Shown piece by piece: positions 33,257-34,532 of a DNA stretch of 34,532 nucleotides. How positions within the stretch are numbered: the stretch's first letter is position 1; every line of letters starts with the position of its first letter. Both the position numbers and the translations under genes were made by a program. The notes below the pieces were generated by a model. The model ran no database searches and was not told the origin of the DNA. It worked only from the letters and a program-made list of their open reading frames with translations. Source of the stretch: Planctomycetota bacterium (GTDB lineage: Bacteria; Planctomycetota; Phycisphaerae; Phycisphaerales; SM1A02); assembly GCA_902521645.1 (NCBI GenBank), contig CABYSN010000011.1, forward strand, positions 1 to 34,532, given 5' to 3'.

Positions 33257-34374
33257 ACGATCTCCGATACGACAGACTCGCCAGGACCTTGATCGAACAT
33301 TCCACGAGACTGCAGAAGGGCGAACACCTGCTCGTCGAGACCTGGGACATCCCGGAGGAGATGATCATCGCGTTGATCGAGCAGGGCCGGGCCGCAGGTG
33401 GCCATGTACATGTCGCGCCGCATCACAGTCGCATTCAGAGAGCGCAGCTGATGGACATCACCGATGACCAGATCACCACGATGGCCGACATCGATGTCTT
33501 CAGAATGAAGAAGATGGACGCCTACATCGGTCTTCGCGGGTCGGCCAACGCAAGCGAACTCTCGGACGTCCCGGAGGACCGGATGAAGGCACGCGGGCAG
33601 CTGTACATGAAGCCCGTCCACTTCGAAGAGCGTGTGAAGAAGACCAGATGGTGCGTTCTGAGGTGGCCGAATGCGGGCATGGCTCAACTCGCGCAGATGA
33701 GCACCAGCGCGTTCGAGGACTTCTACTTCGACGTGTGCACCGCGGACTACGAGCGCATGCAGACCGCGGCGGAGAAACTCACCGCGAGAATGGATCGAAC
33801 CGACGAGGTCCGACTGATCGGACCCGGCGACACCGACCTGAGCTTCTCGATCAAGGACATCCCGAGCATCCCCTGCTGCGGATCCCACAACATCCCGGAC
33901 GGTGAATGCTTCACCGCACCAGTACGTGACTCGGTCGAGGGGGTCATCCACTACAACACCCCGACCCTGTACAACGGAATATCCTTCGAGAACATCCGCC
34001 TGGTCTTTTCAAAGGGACGAATCGTCGAATCACACAGCGATCGAAACGCCGACAAGCTCGAGACCATTCTCGACACCGACGAAGGGGCACGATACGTCGG
34101 CGAATTCGCGATCGGATTCAACCCCTATGTCCTGCATCCGATGAAGGACACGCTGTTCGACGAGAAGATCGCAGGAAGCATCCATTTCACGCCGGGCCAG
34201 GCCTACGAAGAGGCCGACAACGGGAATCGTTCCGAGATCCACTGGGACAACGTCCTCATCCAGCGCGCCGACTACGGCGGCGGCGAGATTCATTTCGACG
34301 GTGAGCTCGTGCGCAAGGACGGCATCTTCGTGGTCGAGGATCTCGAATGCCTCAACCCCAATCAGTTGAAGTGA
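33253..34374 (+). CDS. M29-family metallo-aminopeptidase
   Basis: Cytoplasmic two-metal aminopeptidase of family M29 (AmpS/AmpT/PepS type), releasing N-terminal residues from peptides. Of 373 residues, the metal-site motifs are IPDGE with E218, GEFAIGFNP with E284, IHFTPGQAY with H311 and NRSEIHWD with H330 and D332. These match the Glu, Glu, His and His-x-Asp ligands of the family. The N-terminal half (AGGHVHVAPHHSR, then RGSANASELSDVPED) is also typical. The ATG overlaps the HAD stop by ATGA, so it is the last gene of the ltaE operon. It ends 7 bp before the convergent gene. Confidence 0.9.
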   Translation: MNDLRYDRLARTLIEHSTRLQKGEHLLVETWDIPEEMIIALIEQGRAAGGHVHVAPHHSRIQRAQLMDITDDQITTMADIDVFRMKKMDAYIGLRGSANASELSDVPEDRMKARGQLYMKPVHFEERVKKTRWCVLRWPNAGMAQLAQMSTSAFEDFYFDVCTADYERMQTAAEKLTARMDRTDEVRLIGPGDTDLSFSIKDIPSIPCCGSHNIPDGECFTAPVRDSVEGVIHYNTPTLYNGISFENIRLVFSKGRIVESHSDRNADKLETILDTDEGARYVGEFAIGFNPYVLHPMKDTLFDEKIAGSIHFTPGQAYEEADNGNRSEIHWDNVLIQRADYGGGEIHFDGELVRKDGIFVVEDLECLNPNQLK

Positions 34375-34381
34375 TCTCGTC

Positions 34382-34532
34382 TCACTGATCGAAGAGATCA
34401 TCCATCCTGTCATCGAGCTCGCGGTTGTAGTCATCCACCTTGTCGTTGAGGCGATCAGCCGAGCGTTTGGCGCCTGAGAGTGCGTTGTAATATCCGGTGG
34501 TACCCGGTGCTCTCAGGGCGTTGGTGTCCACT
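34382..34532 (-). CDS. C-terminal end of an unknown protein (cut by window edge)
   Basis: Minus-strand open frame of 49 codons ending in TGA at 34384-34382, continuing off the right edge. The visible residues are hydrophilic and helical: GYYNALSGAKRSADRLNDK, then VDDYNRELDDRMDDLFDQ at the C-terminus, with a strongly acidic end. Codon usage and the TGA stop match neighbours, so it is probably a real gene convergent with the aminopeptidase. No family is recognised. The tail could belong to a small periplasmic or coiled-coil protein. Confidence 0.5.
   Translation of the reverse strand, partial: VDTNALRAPGTTGYYNALSGAKRSADRLNDKVDDYNRELDDRMDDLFDQ

Noticed and set aside
1-34532. tRNA genes, CRISPR arrays, insertion sequences, prophage or defence genes
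   Set aside because: Looked for and not found. No gap is long enough for most of these, and no direct-repeat array, transposase or integrase motif is present.

Overview
The window is a GC-rich, densely packed chromosomal segment from a Gram-negative (diderm) bacterium. An LptD-like outer-membrane protein, a cyclophilin-like lipoprotein and a prepilin with an RRG/FTLVE cleavage site point to two membranes. The prepilin style (a CPSD-type Cys segment and a late FFDG motif), the many large secreted proteins of unknown function and the overall gene mix suggest Planctomycetota, perhaps Phycisphaerae. That assignment is an inference and no rRNA is present to test it. There is no tRNA, rRNA, CRISPR array, insertion sequence or phage gene, and no gap between genes exceeds about 140 bp.

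Layout. Positions 1-4111 (+) hold the end of dnaJ, grpE, an FmdB-type zinc-ribbon gene, RNase R and a small membrane protein. A seven-repeat FG-GAP propeller protein follows (4205-5503, +). On the minus strand (9027 down to 5490) lie ribH, nusB and ftsY as a coupled series, then a prepilin-like gene with its own extended -10 promoter coupled to a membrane protein. On the plus strand come a UbiA-family enzyme and lptD (9117-13274). The minus strand then carries ruvB, htpX, lemA and a HAD phosphatase (16928 down to 13293). Galactokinase and a divergent cyclophilin-like lipoprotein are on plus (16991-18892), and a Lon-N-domain protein is on minus (18898-19617).

The most distinctive part is a five-gene minus-strand operon (27270 down to 19653) in which every junction is an overlap of start and stop codons. 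It encodes a 1237-residue Maf-type glycosyltransferase fused to an SpsF-like nucleotidyltransferase domain and a radical-SAM-like domain that has lost its cluster cysteines. NeuA, NeuB and NeuC homologues and an HDOD signalling protein follow. Together these could make a CMP-activated nonulosonic (sialic-acid-like) sugar and attach it to a protein, classically flagellin.

The right end holds a small membrane protein (+), a large secreted modular protein (-), a coiled-coil membrane protein (+), a coupled plus-strand operon of threonine aldolase, HAD phosphatase and M29 aminopeptidase, and the 3' end of an unknown gene (-).

Three window-wide patterns stand out. At least eight operon-leading genes have a -10-like hexamer (A at position 2, T at position 6) only 6-7 nt before the start codon and no Shine-Dalgarno sequence, which implies leaderless mRNAs. 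Genes inside operons rely on SD sites or start/stop overlaps. Thirty-one of 32 stop codons are TGA, one is TAG and none is TAA.
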